A DNA stretch of 64,000 nucleotides, taken from Atherix ibis. Taxonomy: Eukaryota; Arthropoda; Insecta; Diptera; Athericidae. The stretch spans positions 37,116,811 through 37,180,810 of the forward strand of contig OY282605.1 in NCBI GenBank assembly GCA_958298945.1. Reading direction: 5' to 3'. Below are positions 34,517-47,050 of the stretch, in pieces. Numbering within the stretch: the stretch's first letter is position 1; every line of letters starts with the position of its first letter. The notes beneath the pieces are model-generated. The model was not told where the DNA came from. It made no database searches and was given only the letters and a program-made list of their open reading frames with translations. Made by a program: the position numbers and the translations under genes.

Positions 34517-35531
34517 CCAGGTGTATAAGCTTAAATCCGCTGTTTTTAGTCAAGAAAGCAAAAACAAATTTATTTAAAGTACTTGCCCTCACTACTAGCT
34601 ACACATTTTTCCCATCTCTCGGGCAATTTGTGGATATCACGCCAAAAAAATTCCTTCTCTTTCGAGGCAAACCACTCATCAACCCATATTCGGAGGTCTT
34701 CTTAAGAACCGAAATGCTGCTCAGCGAGCACGTGGCCCAGGAAAGGGTCTGGTGAATAGGCGGGATGGAGTAGCACCTCCCAGTTGACAGTCTCCGAGTA
34801 GTTTCAGACAATTTTTGACGTGTGCGATGGTGCGTTATCGTGGAGAAAAATCAGCTTGTCATGTCTTTGTTAATTATCCGTCCTTTTTTCACGCAGAGCA
34901 CTGTGCAAATTGATTAGTTGTTGGTGGTAGCAGTGGGCATTGACAGTTTCACCAGGTTTCAACTTCACAAGATTTTGCATGTGTTTTGGCGTCGCTCCAT
35001 CTGCCTATTGTTCAATTCATGCGGCACCCATTTTCCGATCTTTTCAATCTTCTCCATGGCACGTAGACGCATGGAAATGGCTCGTTGAGTAACACCCAAT
35101 TGCTCCGCGAGCATTTTTTGCGATTGGGTATCGTCTTAATCCAAAAGAGCCTAAAATTGATGGTTCTTAACCTTCCTAGGCCTATTTTCACACTTCTTGT
35201 CCCACAAGTCAAAATTGTCGTCTTTGAACCGACGAAACTAATCTCGGCACGTTGTTTCCGATAGAGCACTGTCAACATAGGCCTACATAAGCATTCGATG
35301 CAATTCGGCAGCCGATTACTTCAAATTGAAGCAGAAGAGCAGAGCTTCCCGCATATGCTCTTTTCCTGGAACAAAACTACACATGATTACCAAAGGAAAA
35401 ATGTATGCTGTTGTACGAAATTGCTGACAATGTGCACTGATTAATATTGACAGATGTCAAACTCATAAAAAAAAGTATGGCGTGCCCATGGTAGCTTAAT
35501 ACGCTCACTCACGCCATCTATGACCATCTGG
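34517..35531 (-). mobile_element. mariner F copy 1 (mauritiana type), deleted
   Basis: 1.0 kb between TA sites (34515-34516 and 35532-35533). The left end is CCAGGTGTATAAGCTTAAAT and the right end, inward, begins CCAGATGGTCATAGATGG. The CCAGGTGTA start recalls the ends of the mauritiana subfamily. It sits inside a Jockey-type LINE. Confidence 0.9.
34570..35384 (-). pseudogene. mariner F transposase, broken (copy 1)
   Basis: ATG at 35384 (MCSFVPGKEHMREALLFCFN). The N-terminal region continues to WVPHELNNRQMERRQNTCK near 35000. A deletion then removes the first catalytic motif and joins to LKPGETVNA near 34970. LIFLHDNAPSHTSK (second Asp) lies near 34850. The third motif is also lost (HPAYSPDPFLGHVLAEQHF). 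The end is KLPERWEKCVASSEGKYFK with the stop at 34570. Several stops and shifts. Confidence 0.88.
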
Positions 35532-36720
35532 TAGTTGTATAATAAAATTTTATTCTGCATTGAGAGCTCAGAGCCCCTCCGCAACTGTCAATAGAATTTT
35601 CTGTACATGTTTTTAAATTATTTTTTTCTTCCACATAAATTTGGTATCAAGGATCATACCAATATGCTTAGCTGTATTGGCATAAGGTACAATTTATCCA
35701 TTAATTTTCTTTATTTAGCTTAATGCGGTATAAATTCCAGTTGCTGACATTATTTATTGCATCCTGCAGCGCTTTTAGTGTCTCTTTCGATAGCTGAATC
35801 TTATATTGAGTAAAGAAGAGGACCCAGTACGCTGCTTTGAGGTACCCCTACTTTTATATCTTTTAGGTCAGAATATTTTTTGACATACCTGATTCTAAAT
35901 GGTCTCTCTGAAATATATGAAACAAGCCATTCAGAGAATTATTTTGGGAAATCTCTATACAGTTTGTATGTAAGCGCTTTATGCCACACCGTGTCAAATG
36001 CTTACGCAACATGCAGGAAGAGGGCTGGGTACACTTTTTATCTTCTAGAGTATTTTTCCCTTTGTTTTGGATGATTCGATGTACTTGATCTATAGAGTAG
36101 TATTTTTTCTAAACCCACCAGTTTGATGAGTTGGGATAAGGTCTGTTTTGCAGGAACAGCTTCTTAAAACTTTTTGACATTCTGGATAGCAACGAAATCG
36201 GTTGATAAGATTTTACGTCTGTAGACGGCTTTTCTGGTTATGGTACAAGGATCACTTCGGTTATTTACCAAAGTTTGAGTGCATATTTTAGCTTGAAGCA
36301 ATCACTAATAATAAACTAAAGCTTTAGATACGAGCTCACTTCTTCTGGGATTTTTTCAAGTTCTGGCCAGTTATCAGATCAAATCTAGGAATTATTTTGG
36401 CACTTAAGTTATGGCTAAGTATTTTTATAGTTTCTTTAATTGAGATTTGTTGGATTTGTTTACTATTTTCGAATATGGTTAGGACAGCCAACCTATTTAA
36501 TACATTAAGTTTTCGGAGGAGGGTTGTTATGTAATATATGAGAAGTTGTATGATATTTTTGGGTGTCAGATGGGAAGAGGAAGGTAGCAAAATTTGCAAT
36601 GTAAAATTATGAACGTTAAGTTCCATAGGACTATGGCTAATGATGACATACTCAGTTTCACAGGAGTATGGCCAATGATGACATACTTAACCTGCTTTAA
36701 GAAAATAAAATTAAAAGAGA
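35532..36720 (-). mobile_element. Jockey-type LINE, 5' remaining part
   Basis: Read leftwards: a short endonuclease-end fragment (near 36690-36600, with a 38-bp tandem duplication of GTATGGCCAATGATGACATA), IIPRFDLITGQNLKKSQKK near 36400-36340, then KVGVPQSSVLGPLLYSI near 35860-35810 (the PQGS motif), VPYANTAKHIGMILDTKFMW near 35690-35630, and MQNKILLYN just before the mariner F insertion. The ADD motif is deleted. The sequence resumes in 34130-34516 as ILKPFWTY, confirming one element split in two. Confidence 0.8.
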
Positions 36721-39248
36721 CAAAAACCATCCAAGCTAAAGGAAGTGAATAAGAAATAAGTTTTCAAATAATAAAAAAAAATAGAAAAAGATACAAAAAA
36801 AGAAAACAAAAATAGATAGAAAAGTATTGAAGCCGACTGTCGACGTTCATGGTAGATACTCAGCTGTTACGTCTCTCCTTGGCATTTCGCCAAATCCTCG
36901 CTTTGGTACTCCTTGGCCAAATAATTTTGGAGTGCCTCTTTTTACTTAATCCGTTAACGAACTTTCTACAGAATAAAGATATGATTTTAAACATTTTAAT
37001 TTTATTGAAATTTTAAAAACAATTATTTTTATAAAAATTAATATTTGAGGTCACCCGCATCCATCCAAAAGATCCCCGGTTCTTGAAGAGATTATCGTCG
37101 TTGCGCTGTCAACTTCAGTCACAAATTGTTTAGATACGGTTCCTTACCCGTACCTGAGCTAAGGACTTAGATTAATTAGAAACTCTACTGTTAACCGAGT
37201 AGGGTAGCTAGCTATTAAGCAGGACTACAAATTCTCAAGGATTTGTGAACTCGTAATTTTAGAAACCTCAACCGTATCGTAATTTAGCTCCTAGCCAGCC
37301 TTTCCCCTTCTCGAGGTTGATTCACCCCCGAACCAAACTTAATATAAAATCTATCACAAAAATATTGAATAGGTTTGCTGTTTATGGGTCTAAATGAATC
37401 TTCTTCACTTCCTAGCCTAGAGGGGCATAATTTATTTCAGCGTAAGTCGGCTCTACATTGGGCATCGTTTTATTATGCATAAACGATGAAATATCCACAA
37501 TCAGCAAAAATCTTTTGCTGCTAAATTTATATTAATTCATTTTTAAACTTAATGCTCTATATTTTTTTAAAAATATTATTAAGTCGATCAAATACTACGA
37601 GTACTTTATGGTCCGCATATATGAAAGGTTGTCACTTCCACCAGGCTCTACTTTTCGCCTCAATTTTTTATTTATTTTTATAATCAAATTATTTTTTTCA
37701 TAATAAAATAAAACAATTAAGAAAATACTTTTCATTTAATTGTTATTTATCATTTATAATATTCCGTTTTAATTGAAATTCTTCTAAAATAATTTCAGAA
37801 TCACCTGACTGGGTATTTTGCTATAGTTTCAAATGGTGAATTTGGAAAAAAAATCATTAATTTCGATTGCAGTTCAGAGATAAACAGAGAATATAATCTT
37901 TACCATATTGCATACAGACAATATTTTCGATCCTTTTACATTAAGGAAAGTTAATGGAACTTGCATCTTATATAAAACTTATGTACGCGTATACAATTTA
38001 AGGTTTTCTGACTTCCTTTTAGTTAATTAATTTTTGCGTGAAACTCTTTAATTTAGCACATTTCGATTTGAAATTTTCTATTCAGGATGCAGTCATTAAG
38101 AAAACGACGATGAGTACAGATAATCAATAATTCGACACGACGTGCTTTGGATACAAAATGCAATAGTGCAGAGAAGATCCTGGAATCAAGTGTTGGCAGA
38201 CTACTTGTATCTTCGAAACTATTAAAATGCATTTCTGCAAATGATTGATGTGGCTAAAGGGGATTTGGTAAGGGGGTCTGAAATATGCTGCCGGAACTAA
38301 TTATGGCTCTGCCTTAGCTACCAGCAATTTATTCTACCTAATTGGTCTCAATTTACGCGGCTACCACATCACTGATGATATTCATCTATCATTTTCCCTT
38401 GAGCGTATATCAATTCCCAAGAGATTGATAATTATCAATAAAATTTCAATATATTCAATAAGTTAAAGAAAACATTAATTGTCCTTTGAATATGATTTTC
38501 CATTATAAAAAAAAAACATTTTTCACAAAGAAAATTATTAATTGAACTACAATATAACCGCTTACTATTCTTGAAAAATTATAAATTTAATACATAAAAA
38601 CGGAGAACATTTATTTATTTTCCTTGAAAGTAATGAAAATCTAATTGAGCATAAATAAATGACTTGTTCACGATTTTTTTTATTTAACTACTTTGTTACC
38701 TGGAGATATTTTCGTATTATAATATGTAATTATTGAAGTAAAAAATATTTGATAATTATATATTAAAAAAAAATATTTCTTCTATTAAAATACATATTAA
38801 AAATTTTCTATTATATTATAAACTTATTAGAAATAATATAAAAAAAACTTAATAGAAATTAAATCTTTTTATTGGTATTTTGTTGAATTTTAATATTATT
38901 TTTCTATAAGTTTGGTTAATTTATTATTGAAAAATTTGTTTTTATTGAATTTCTCATAATTAATATTCATAAAGTTTAGATTAAATAATCAAATATTTAA
39001 AATACCCATCAATAACTGATATATGAAAACAATATTGGACAAAGATTTTTAAAACAATATGTACAAAATGTAATCCTTTAAATTTTATAAAAACAACCCT
39101 TAAAATTTGTTTTTGAATATTAATTTATTTATTTTAGTTTTTTCACAACTCTTTGCGAAAATTAGAAAATTTTTAACACTAAATTGTGTTTAAAATAAAT
39201 AGGATTGGTGAATTTTTTTAAAAAATAGAATTGTTTAAAATAGTCCTA
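36721..39248. other. Spacer with a GC-richer patch
   Basis: No gene is supported. The 36830-37330 stretch is GC-richer than its surroundings. Its GGCCAAATAATTTTGGAGTG near 36918 resembles GGCCAAATAAATTTAGAGTA near 50793, so it may be the 5' non-coding part of a LINE family. The rest is AT-rich. Confidence 0.45.
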
Positions 39249-40489
39249 AAAAGAAATCCATTATTTTTGCATTAAATTGAAGGTTTTATTCAATTTAATG
39301 TTTTATTAAAGGTATGCACCGTTTTGTTTGATAACTTGTTGCCATTTTGGAGCTAATTTCATAATGCCTCTCTCATAGAAACCCTCGTCCCTATTGGCAA
39401 AAAACTGGGACAGTCGATTTTCACAATCTTCTCTTGAGGCGAATTTTTCACCTGCAAAATCATTCGTCATAGACAGGAAGAGGTGGTAATCACTTGGTGC
39501 CAGGTCCGGACTATAAGGTGGATGCATAAGAACATCCCAACCAAGGTCCCGGAAATTCTGGCGAGTCACTGTCGATGTATGCGGCCTGGCGTTGTCCTGA
39601 TGGAACACAATTCCTCTCCTATTGGCCAAAGCTGGCCGCTTCTGGGCGATTGCTTCTTTCAGACGGTCCAATTGTTGACAGTATAGGTCCAAATTAACAG
39701 GTCGGCCGTAGGGGAGCAGCTCATAGTAGATGATTCCCTGCCAGTCCCACCAAACACACAGCGAAACCTTCCTGGCTGTCAATCCTGGCTTGACCACCGT
39801 TTGCGCCGGGTGACCGCGATTTGACCACGACCGTTGTCACTTGACGTTGTCGTAAGTGACCTACTTTTCATCACCAGTAACCATCCGCTTCAGAAATGGA
39901 TCGATATTGTTGCGATTCAGCAGCGATTCGCAGATTGAAATTCGGTCCATGAGGTTTTTTTGCGAAAACTCGTGTGGCACCCATACATCGAGCTTCTTTT
40001 TGTATCCAGTCTTATTTAAGTGGTTTCAAACGGTTTTTTGTGCAATGTTGAGCTCCTGAGCAATCGAAACAGTGCTTACGTGACGGTCGGACTCGACGAT
40101 TTCCATTATTTTATCGACATTTTCGACAATTGGCCTTCCAGAGCGTGGTGCATCTTTGACATCAAAATTACCGGAATGGAATCGACGAAACCAAAATTGC
40201 GCATGATTGACTGTTACAGTATCAGAACCATAAACACTATTCACATTTTCAGCTGCCTGGCTTGCGTTTTTGCCTTTATCGTAAAATATGGCGTATTTTC
40301 TCTTTGTTGGTGTCCATCTTTGACGCGTGCTAAAAAAATACCTAGTCAAGTATTTACAAACTGTATCAAAAGTTTCTTTATTACAAAATCCTATCTTTCT
40401 AACGTCATCTAGTGCAACCTAATCGCACTTTTAAAACGGGAGATACAGACTCCTAAAGCTATCTATTGGCAAAATAATGGATTACTTTT
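39249..40489 (-). mobile_element. mariner B copy 2, near intact
   Basis: 1.24 kb with TA at 39247-39248 and 40490-40491. The ends read AAAAGAAATCCATTATTTT on the left and, inward from the right, AAAAGTAATCCATTATTTT. It is the best representative of the lineage that was split at 18686-22925. Confidence 0.93.
39306..40317 (-). pseudogene. mariner B transposase, few lesions
   Basis: ATG at 40317 (MDTNKEKIRHIL) is followed by a frameshift near 40280; then KGKNASQAAENVNSVYGSDT, FDVKDAPRSGRPIVENVDKI, MVTGDEK (first Asp), IVFHQDNARPHTS (second) and SPDLAPSDYHLF (third). I count 34 residues between the last two. Three in-frame stops remain, near 40027, 39863 and 39834. Two fall where Trp is expected (TGG to TGA or TAG) and one where Arg is likely (CGA to TGA), all transitions. 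The end is IKQNGAYL with the stop at 39306. Confidence 0.92.
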
Positions 40490-40519
40490 TACTACAACTT
40501 ATATTATTGTTGAACAAGC

Positions 40520-41640
40520 CCTGAAGACATGCTGCTGCCACCAAGCACCAAGAAAATCACTAAAGTCATCGGCCGATTGACGAACCACATATCGCCCGGA
40601 TTTGAAGAAACCGCCATAAAACTGGTTAAGTTTCATCAATTAATGGTCCAAATCAAGTGTGGAACAGCGAATCAATGCCCGGTGACTGACAGCTCTGTCC
40701 GATACTCAAAAAAGAAGATATCATGGATGGTAGGAATTATGAAAGTAGAGCGTTGCTTGGTAGATATCTTACTAGGCAGGAAAGCTCCATTCACCCAAAA
40801 AATTACTGGCCCAGACTAGCTTCACTCAGTGGATATCAGCAACATATAAGATCTTCTCTCTGTGATAGTCGAAGTAAAAATATTAGAATATGGTCAACAG
40901 ATCTTCCATCTATTCATCGAGTTTATGATATCAAAGCCAGAATAAAACTTTATCCACCCATAAGAGAGTTGGCCATTCAAGACACTTTCAGAGTCATTTA
41001 CCCATTTTTTTTACTTGTTCTCTTTAAACTAATGCCGGGAAAAGTGATTCGTGACTCAGAAAAATTCCTCGTTTGAAAATTTCTAATTAAGTCTACCCAG
41101 CTTTTAGCATAGGTACGGGAGACCTTTACTATGATTAAGCTAGCGGGCGAAAAATCTTCGACTGCACCATAAATGATGGCAGCATTAGCATCGGAGATAA
41201 AACCAATTATCATTAGTTGAATACAGACTCAATTTGGAGTCTTAAAATTCGAGTATTAATACTGATAGCCTACAGAGCCTACTTCAGGGGTCTAAATTAT
41301 TTTATTCAAAAATTTTGACTATAACAACGAAGCTGCTACTGTGCAAAACACTAGTCGTCATGTATGAGTATTTTTTCAGAAACTTGGATTCTTAGCAAAA
41401 ATCAGAGTGAATATCTAGTCCGCGTTCGGGAGGAAGATCCTTCGAAAAATTTTAGGCCCCCACACCAGGCTAGACGATTCCGGAGCCTATTTAACGACGA
41501 GATCCTGAAGTGTTACCGCGACCGTCCGGTTGTTGATCTTAATCGGTATAGATTAGGAAGATCCTATCCAAAAAACGAGATAGAGCCTGCCTACGGTGGA
41601 GCAATGGCATTATTTAGAACGCCAAACACATACTAGGAAT
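40520..41640 (+). other. GC-richer, coding-like patch, unassigned
   Basis: Composition is clearly less AT-biased than the surroundings, and three consecutive plus-strand frames look protein-like: 40529-40819 (STKKITKVIGRLTNHISPGF), 40723-41076 (YQQHIRSSLCDSRSKNIRIW) and 41364-41636 (RRFRSLFNDEILKCYRDRPV). They change frame near 40760 and are interrupted between 41080 and 41360. On the minus strand, 41213-40998 also stays open (IIGFISDANAAIIYGAVEDF), faintly like the Pao/BEL region after RT. I recognise no family with confidence. It may be a decayed retroelement or a host pseudogene. Confidence 0.35.
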
Positions 41641-44430
41641 TTCGAACTGGAATACCGTGCCGTAATGCTAGGACGTCTGGAGTTCTTTAATTGATCAAAC
41701 CTAGACCAGGCACTCGTTGATGATAATGAAAGTTTATTTATATAAAAACTAATGTGTATATAAATCTAAATATTATACATTTATCCCAAAAAAATAAATT
41801 TTACTTGTTGATTTTTCACACAACTCAAAATAGAAATAAACTAAGATCCTTGAAAACTCTTCTTAACGATACTTTACCTCAGTAGGGTAGATGTACATCA
41901 AGGCCATCGCGATCTGTTGAAACTTTTTTAATAAAATTTATGTTAATAATCTATCACCTAGTTTAGGGTATATAAAAACCAAGACCATTGATGTCTAACA
42001 AAAATCTAAGTACAAGCAACAAGGATCCTCAGCAATGACATTCGATCCAATTTTATTGAGTCAAACCAAGGTCAGCGACTTGAGCAAGAGGGATTAAACT
42101 AAAGTTATCTGATCTTCATTTGTTCAATAAATTTAAGCGAAGGTCATTTTTTCTTGGATTCCTAACATTTTACTGAAGACTATATTAACTTTTGATTACT
42201 TGGATTACTTACATTTTGCTGAAGACTATTGATCCTTTCTAAAGATAAGGCTTCATGATATTGAGTTCTATGATCTTGATTTCAATAACTTAATGATAAA
42301 TCTTTGGTTAAAGTTAGCAAATAGATAATAAATAGATGACGAGGTTTATTTGCTTTTTAGAATCTAGAGTTACGTAGGAGCCTTATGACCTTTAATTTTT
42401 AGCACCTAAAGCTGGAGGTGATTGAAAAATTTTCAAAAAGGTGACTGAAAAATTTTCCTCTATTTTTGGCTTTGCAATTTTTTTGGGGATCATTGACCGA
42501 AATTATTAAATATCCAGACTAGCTGGATTATCAATTAAATAAGCTCACATGTATCTAGTCTTGAGTGGAGATGCAATTATCACACATTCTTTGTTCTTTT
42601 TGATGGTTGAATGATAAGTAACTGTCGAATTTACATATCTTTAGTATAAATAAGGGTGTACATGAGAAAAGGACATTGGAATTAAAGTTTTTTTTTAAAT
42701 TATTACAACTACAATCATATGAAAAATTTTAATTATTTAAAAGTAATAATTATAAGAATTATTTTTTCAAGGAATATTTATTCTTAATTTATCTCGAACT
42801 ACAATATAAACAAAACTATTTGTTATCGAATTAAAATGCCAATGTACAATTTGTAGAATAATTTCTATAATTTAAATCACACTTTAATATAAATACCTTC
42901 TCAAATATTTTTATAGTGTAAAATTTTGTAAATAATTATAGGACGAAGAAAAATGCCAAGATCATGCTGAGTGTATACTCTTGCTTGGAATCGATTGTTT
43001 TTAGTTTTCCTTATAGGTGAGATATCCTGCAAGTCTGTAAAATGATAAATGTAAAAATAAGAATAGGGAAAATTTGTAATTTTCTTTTTGGTAAAATTTC
43101 TATTTAATATTTTTCATTCGTTTATTTTCATTTGAAATGCTTGAGAAGTTTTTGTAATAATCACTCTTGTAGTGTGCAATAAAATAATAGAAAACAAAAC
43201 TTAATAATAATAAAGTTTATGAAAATGAAAAAATAAATAGTTTGCAAAAGAAAGGGGAGAATATAATCTAATAAAAATGAAACTAGAATTATGCTTTTAT
43301 TTGTTTCCAGCATTTAGAGACAATCGTTTCGAGTGTGACCGTAAAACCATCGTCCGATAAATTGGTTACCAAGCATATCTATCCAAACAGGATGTAGGAC
43401 CAAACCGTGTCCCAGATACTCTGACTAACTCCCTTTACTCAAATGAACAGACTCAATTTGTTGGTAGATAAAAAGCTCAGTTGTGATAAGGAATACAACC
43501 AAAGTCTGTAATTGTTTCTACGTGGTACATATTCATAGAATAGAATGTCCACCAACGGTTGGCCAGAACTTTCGACCACTGAATAGTCCATTAATGTGCT
43601 CAGTTGACTACATGTTTGTGCTTTTATATTGTAATTTTCCAAAAGGTTTTTACCTTACATTGGCATTTTTAGAAATTACTTGAGAATTGTTTAAAATCTC
43701 TTAGACTTAGTGTATTTAATCCAGTTGTTTGTTAATTTATTTTCTTACCTTAAATTGTGTTTTTTAAGTATGTAAACACTACTAATTGCATAGGAAGATA
43801 AAACCGAAAAAGCCTGGTTACTTAAATTACATCCAATATCTGTTTATCGTAGCTATAGGCAATGCCATTCCCATCTTATCCTGTTCCTTGTCATTTGCAA
43901 TGCTTTTGGGTATACTGCAATATGTCTAGACTAGTTTATAGCTCACCTCATGTTCTGTTCTAATGCGAAATTGTGTTTACCATAAACTGAAAGGTGTACT
44001 TGTCTTGGCTTTTTATGCAGTCCATTAATCAGTTGCTTGCTATATCATTCATGTCGACGTTGATTTCATTTAATCTACTCGTAATAAGTTTGGATTTTAC
44101 TTTTCTATTGTAACTACAATTCCTCTTCCTGACGTATAGTAATTTTACTTGAGTATATAATAAAAAACCCAAACAAAAACACACATTTAAATCTACAAGG
44201 AAATGCATCAATTCCATATTTAAATTAAATTCATCTTTATTGTTAACTTATATTAACATGCAAATGTTAACAAATGGATATAAATTGCGAAACGATCATA
44301 AATAAGAATACTAACTATGACATCAAGTAAACCATAACAAAAAGTAAAGAAAGGAAAAGAAAAAGTATGGAGGGTAAGTGAAAAGAAGCAGAAAGTGAAA
44401 TTGTTAAGGAATATGCTTGTATATGGATCA
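41641..44430. other. Spacer, no gene supported
   Basis: Mostly AT-rich. A local duplication repeats ACATTTTRCTGAAGACTAT near 42165-42235. A minus-strand open frame at 43642-43439 is short and unassigned. Confidence 0.45.
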
Positions 44431-44432
44431 AC

Positions 44433-44843
44433 ATGACTAGAGAAGGTAAAGATGTCAACAATAGCATAGATTTTATAAGAACGGCAACTACAAATTCAAA
44501 GCTGGCAAGGACAATGTCGATGTACGTTAGAAGAGCGGCTTGTGTGACTAATGCATTTGCTCGCATGTTAACGCAATTATTCCAATGGAGTATATTACTA
44601 TGTGGTCTAGGTTTCTATATAGCAAGACGATCCTTGGTGAACTCAAGGAAATATATACTTCACCACTTACCCCATATAGAAACGGATTATTCTCCACTTT
44701 CTTTACGGTATGGGACATTTACAAAGGCATCTTTAACATCAATTAAAGTAAATTTTCACAACATTTACAAAATTGAATTTGAACACAATCCTAAATATGC
44801 TCGTAGTGTAATTTATAGAAGAGTAACTAAGAATATGAGGTAA
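44433..44843 (+). other. Unassigned 136-codon open frame
   Basis: Starts with ATG and stays open to 44843. The first half contains SIDFIRTATTNSKLARTMSM and a Cys/Ala-rich, mildly hydrophobic segment, and the second half is basic. An overlapping minus-strand frame (44566-44315) is also open, so the openness may be a composition effect. I know no matching family. Low support as a real gene. Confidence 0.2.
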
Positions 44844-45104
44844 AGTGTGAAACGGATTTTCTTGAATATCTTAAACGGTTTTACTTTTCCTTAGCTGCAG
44901 TAACACTTAATCGAATAAATCAATTATGAAATTTATTCGCAGTAAATTAAATGACGTCTAGTTTATATAATATTTTGCTCAAAAGTTTACAGTAAATCGA
45001 GTAATATCTAGTCATGATAATATTCAGAGAGTGCTTAATATACAGTTTGCCAGAAAAGTGATTATTTTTACATCCTAAAAAGGCCGATTTGTAACATTGC
45101 CTCA

Positions 45105-45126
45105 CTTGGCTGACTTGTCAGCCAAG
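45105..45126. repeat. Palindrome at the edge of the minisatellite
   Basis: CTTGGCTGAC, two T, then its exact reverse complement. It places the array's core GTCAGCC in both orientations at the left border. Confidence 0.8.
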
Positions 45127-45329
45127 TCGTCAGCCACTATCTAACGTCAGTCATGGTACACATACAAATCTGTTAATGTGTCAAATTCGGATGTGACTGA
45201 CTGACTGTTTACAAGGCATACAATTTGTTTGTAAAAATTTTAAGTTATCTGTCATAAAAATATCAAAATTTGGCAAAATTGACTGACGGTAGCTGTTTAT
45301 TTTGAAAAAGGTTTGATTGATCAAGTCAG

Positions 45330-46230
45330 CCATCAGCAACTTGTTAATCAGCCGTCAGCCACTCATAAGTAAGCCATCAACAACTCGTTAGTAAGCCGTC
45401 AGCCACTTGCTAGTCAACCGTCAGCCACTTGTTAGTCAGCCGTCAGCCACTTGTTAGTCAGCCGTCAGCCACTTGTTAGTCAGCCGTCAGCCAATTGTTT
45501 GTCAGCCGGCAGCTAATCGTAATCAGCCGTCAGTCACTTGTTAGTCAGCCACCAGCCAATTGTTAGATAGCCGTCAGCCAATTGTTAGCCAGCTGTCATC
45601 CACTTGTTAGTCAGCCGTCAGCCAATCGTAAGCAGCCGTCAGCAACTTGTTAGTCAGCCTTCAGCTACTCGTTAGTCAGCTATCAGCCAAACGTTGGTCA
45701 GCCATCAGCCACTTGTAAGTCAGCCGTCATCCACTTATTAGTCAGCCGTCAGCTAATCGTAAGCAGCCGTCAGCAACTCGCTAGTTAACCGTCAGCCACT
45801 TGTTAATCGTCCTTCAGCCACTTGTTAGTCAGCCGTCAGCCACTTTTTAGTCAACCGTCAGCCAACTGTAAGCAGCCGTCAGCCACTTGTTGGTCAGCCT
45901 TCAGCTTCTCGTTAGTCAGCTGTCAGTTAATCGTTTGTCAGCCATCAGCCACTTGTTAGTCAGCCGTTAGCCAATCGTTAGTCAGTCATCAGCAACTTGC
46001 TAGTTAACCGTCAGCCACTTGTAAGTCGTGCATCAGCCACTTGTTAGTCAGCCATCAGCCAATCGTTAGTCAGCCATCAGCCACTTGTTAGTCAGCCATT
46101 GGCCACTCGTTAGTCAGCCGTCCGCCACTCGTTAGTCAGCCTTCAGCCAATCGTTAGACAGCCGTCAGCCAATCGTTAGTCAGTCATCAGTCAATCGTTT
46201 GTCAGCCATCAGCCACTTTTTAGTTAGGAA
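45330..46230 (+). repeat. 22-bp minisatellite array
   Basis: About 40 units of GTCAGCCACTTGTTAGTCAGCC and variants (CCAATCGTTAGT, CCACTCGTTAGT). The period of 22 is not a multiple of three, so it does not encode a repeat protein. Units vary by single bases and small indels. The array is bordered by sequence with the core in the opposite orientation (GGCTGAC near 45108 and 46252). Confidence 0.92.
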
Positions 46231-46559
46231 ATTTTTCCGTTATGTCACTTTGGCTGACGTGTGCCAATTTGGCTGATTGTTTAATAGAACCTTTATACTA
46301 CGCGTCTTGTAAAAATTAACGTACACAATTACCCCAAATCGCTCTCAGTAATAAGCTTTCTGCTGCACCTCGTACATAGGTATATAATTAGCACCTTTAT
46401 CAAATGGGGTAATAAAATGGTTTCGAAAATTCCCATTTTCCAAAAACAATCTAGTATCTTTTTTCATAATATAGCCTTCTTTTGTAAATGAAGTTTTTCT
46501 TTTTTTGTGTGATTAAAATGTTATCTGTAATTACATATAATGTGCTGTGAAAAGCATAT

Positions 46560-47050
46560 TTTTATTTTAAACAAAAATAAAAGTACAAAAAAACATGTAT
46601 GGGAAAGCACCCATCAGTGTCTTCTCAAGAACGGGATAATTTATTTTATAAATTTAATAAATCTAAACGCCATTTTGATTGCAAACGTCAGTGAGGGCAT
46701 AATAAAAGAGAAGAACTGAATAGTTTTCATCCTAAAGGATTAGAATGGTAAGATAGAGGCGAATGCTATTATTTATAAAAAGCAGCATTGACTATAGTTC
46801 GAAGGATTTGGAATTGTAAAGTTCAGATTTGATGGAAAGTGGAAGGTTTGGTCGAAACCCAAAGTTCAAGTGCGTATGTCCATATCGTTCTATATATATA
46901 TTTTTGAGCCACTTTCTAGGAGTCGTAGTAATTGTTTGTAACGTCTGTTAAGTTAACTCCATTTTGTAGTCAAGTGAAAGTTCCTCTCTATTGTAAGTTC
47001 TAGGTAACGCACGCTCGTTTTTTTTTGGATTATAACTGGAGCCTCTTTTT
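46560..47050 (-). mobile_element. Jockey LINE 3' fragment
   Basis: Same group as 15171-17492. Read leftwards: RTIWTYALELWVSTKPS near 46895-46845, LRTIVNAAFYK near 46800, HSNPLG near 46740, and 3' UTR with CACCCATCA. A gap removes the segment after FYVRNT. Decayed, with shifts. Confidence 0.75.

Noticed and set aside
40998..41213. Pao/BEL retroelement RNase H-side fragment
   Set aside because: The resemblance is faint and no other Pao/BEL domain lies nearby in the expected order.
44315..44566. Minus-strand membrane-like open frame
   Set aside because: It overlaps a longer plus-strand frame on the opposite strand; hydrophobicity is expected from AT-rich codons.
45330..46230. CRISPR-like regular repeats
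   Set aside because: The 22-bp units are contiguous with no unique spacers, units vary freely, and the DNA is eukaryotic. It is a minisatellite.
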